Assembly (NCBI RefSeq): GCF_001466725.1 | Contig: NZ_CP013650.1 | Location: 310,001-374,000 of the forward strand | Direction of reading: 5' to 3' | DNA length: 64,000 nucleotides | Source: Lacimicrobium alkaliphilum | GTDB lineage: Bacteria; Pseudomonadota; Gammaproteobacteria; Enterobacterales; Alteromonadaceae | Shown here: piece after piece, positions 62,516 through 64,000 of the stretch | How the letters are laid out: every line of letters starts with the position of its first letter | Position numbering within the stretch: the first letter of the stretch is position 1 | The notes under the pieces: generated by a model | Seen by the model: the letters and a program-made list of their open reading frames with translations, nothing else | Databases searched by the model: none | Told to the model about the DNA's origin: nothing | Translations under genes and position numbers: made by a program

Positions 62516-63450
62516 TCAGAGTGCACTGGCAACGTTTTGTAATAACTGCCTTAGCCAGCTCAGCGCCGGGTGAACATCGGTATTTTTGTGCCAGTACAGG
62601 TGAATGGCGATATCGGGAATGGATACCGGTACATCACAGATGACTACGCCATCCTGATTCAGGGCTCCGGCAAGTTTGACGGGCATGGTCAACAGCAACT
62701 CAGACTGGCGTACCACGTTGATGGCGCTGCCATAACTCTGACAATGCAGGGCAATCTGGCGGTTCACTCCTTGCTGGCGCAGGGCGATATCCTCGATTGC
62801 CGGCCCGCTGGCGCGATGGGAAACGCTGATATGGCGGGCTTGTGCATAGGTCTTTCTATCGGGTCTGGCGTGCAAAGGGTGTTTCTGTGCCATCACCACA
62901 CAGAAGCTGTCTGTAAGCAGAGGCCGGTGCATGATCGGTTCACTCATCGGCAAAGACACGTCAATGGCCATATCTACAGCACCACCGGCCAGTTGCCTTA
63001 CCATCTGCGAGCGTTCCAGACCATAGCTGGCAAGGGATGTGCCCGGTGCCTGTGCCGCCAGGGCGGTAGCCAATGGCGGTAATATAAGTTTCTCCAGCGC
63101 CTCATGAATCCCAGGCGAAAGTAATTGACGGCCGTCTCTGGTGAGAACTGTTCGGAAAGCTGCAGGATTTGACGGAGTTGATCCAGATTATTAATCAGCG
63201 CCGGTGCCAGGCTTTCACACAATGCTGTGGGCTGCATCATATTGCCCTGGCGGCTGAACAATGGGTCAGCCAGTTGGTTGCGCAGTCGTTTGATGGCGTG
63301 GCTCACAGCCGATGGTGTCAGATGCAGCCGCTGAGCCGCTCTGGACATATTGCGTTCCTGATACAGGGCTTCAAAGATCTTGAGCAGATTCAGATCCAGT
63401 TGCTGAAAAGGCGAACTGCTGTGAGTGGGCCTGTTGTGAATATTGTTCAT
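62516..63450 (-). pseudogene. LysR-family regulator, interrupted by one-base frameshift
   Basis: Two overlapping frames make one LysR protein of about 310 residues. The first has the DNA-binding helix-turn-helix: LDLNLLKIFEALYQERNMSRAAQRLHL (in part IFEALYQERNMSRAAQRL) and TPSAVSHAIKRLRNQLADPLF. The second has the effector domain: VDMAIDVSLPMSEPIMHRPLL and FCVVMAQKHPLH. Adding one G to the three-base run at 63110-63112 (CCC on the plus strand) rejoins them as NYFRLGIHEALEKLILPPL. It converges with the CoA-transferase gene (10 bases between stops) and diverges from the acyl-CoA dehydrogenase gene, so that gene is its likely target. Sequencing error or real loss cannot be separated here. Confidence 0.75.
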
Positions 63451-63537
63451 AGTATCTCTGGAATATATTTCATTTTATTCATTAGTGAAAGGGCGCTAGG
63501 CTTCTTAAAGTTTTAATAATGAATTCCGGAGCCACCT

Positions 63538-64000
63538 ATGGATTTCCAGACATCGGAAAGAAGTCAGCAGTTTTTACAGCAACTGACAGAGTTTATGCAG
63601 CAACATGTTCTGCCGATTGAAGCTGAGGTCATGGCCTTTCATCATCAGCATAATAACCATGGACAGTGGCAAAGCTGGCGGCTCCATCCCGGTATTGAAG
63701 CCCTTAAACAACAGGCTAAAGCGCAAGGGCTGTGGAATTTGTTTTTGCCCGATGCTGAACTGGGACAGGGCCTGAGTACCCTTGAATATGCGCCACTGGC
63801 CGAGCAGATGGGGCGCTCGCCCATTGCCAGCGAGGTTTTCAACTGCAATGCACCGGATACCGGCAATATGGAAGTGCTGTATCACTTTGGCAGCGCACAG
63901 CAGCAGGAAAAGTGGCTGATGCCATTGCTGGAAGGCCAGATTCGCAGCGTGTTTTGTATGACCGAGCCAGAAGTGGCATCCAGCGACGCCACCAATATGC
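63538..64000 (+). CDS. acyl-CoA dehydrogenase, N-terminal part
   Basis: The gene runs off the right edge; 154 codons are visible. GGAG lies eight bases before the ATG. The protein opens MDFQTSERSQQFLQQLTEFM, with LFLPDAELGQGLSTLEYAPLAEQMGRS (in part GLSTLEYAPLAEQMG), EVFNCNAPDTGNMEVLYHFGS and VFCMTEPEVASSDATNM. The TEPEVASSDATN phrase is the FAD-contacting block of the ACAD10/11-like branch, distinct from glutaryl-CoA dehydrogenase. It would introduce a double bond into an acyl-CoA, possibly a hydroxyacyl- or branched-chain substrate. It is divergent from the LysR gene. Confidence 0.9.
   Translation, partial: MDFQTSERSQQFLQQLTEFMQQHVLPIEAEVMAFHHQHNNHGQWQSWRLHPGIEALKQQAKAQGLWNLFLPDAELGQGLSTLEYAPLAEQMGRSPIASEVFNCNAPDTGNMEVLYHFGSAQQQEKWLMPLLEGQIRSVFCMTEPEVASSDATNM

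Overview
The window reads as a chromosomal segment of a marine-type gammaproteobacterium, most likely of the Alteromonadales (Alteromonadaceae-like). The reasons are the conserved pepA-holC-valS block divergent from lptF-lptG, a large carbohydrate-type TonB-dependent receptor, a vSGLT-like sugar symporter, and many small repeats. No database was searched; all assignments come from recognising motifs and family patterns in the translated sequence.

Layout. 1-11.1 kb is core genome: a partial MASE1 sensor, valS, holC, pepA, lptF, lptG, a lipoprotein cytochrome c and a diguanylate cyclase flanking a perfect FNR box, an RDD protein and an SMP-30-like protein. 11.4-12.1 kb is a tRNA-Leu(CAA) locus with its promoter and terminator. 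It is flanked by two broken tRNA-Leu copies and by two inverted copies of an element made of four consecutive mini-hairpins. 12.2-17.1 kb is an AT-rich four-gene operon (DNA methyltransferase with an S-like tail, phosphoribosyltransferase-like protein, ORC/CDC6-like ATPase, unknown protein) that looks like a conflict or defence system inserted beside the tRNA. 17.2-21.3 kb carries two more defence-like pairs: AlbA_2/Schlafen-type ATP-binding protein with a BrxR-like WYL regulator, and a membrane Mrr-type nuclease with a NYN-LOTUS protein. 21.5-39.3 kb is mixed: an ABC transporter with an FtsX-like permease, a giant PAS/coiled-coil protein, a transglutaminase-like/M20 fusion, a PepSY-cytochrome b561 pair, small NTF2-like proteins and two paralogous amidohydrolases.

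39.3-61.2 kb is the most coherent unit. It encodes a YgjK-like GH63 alpha-glucosidase lipoprotein, a TonB receptor, an antiporter, the full De Ley-Doudoroff galactose pathway (galactose dehydrogenase, lactonase, galactonate dehydratase, KDGal kinase, KDPGal aldolase) with a DgoR-like regulator, a vSGLT-like symporter and a periplasmic GH2 beta-galactosidase. In one operon with the beta-galactosidase lie a fused hydroxylysine-kinase-like/phosphohydroxylysine phospho-lyase-like protein and an ALDH7 (antiquitin-type) aminoadipate semialdehyde dehydrogenase. A 17-bp AT-rich palindrome (TATTTATA-N-TATAAATA) occurs in front of all four transcription units. My inference is that this locus degrades the collagen modification Glc-alpha-1,2-Gal-beta-hydroxylysine, feeding glucose, galactose and hydroxylysine into central metabolism. 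A SUGCT-like CoA-transferase, a frameshifted LysR gene and an acyl-CoA dehydrogenase follow to the window end.

Three genes (21.5, 31.2 and 62.5 kb) are each split by what looks like one missing base in a short homopolymer, so assembly indels should be considered before calling them pseudogenes.
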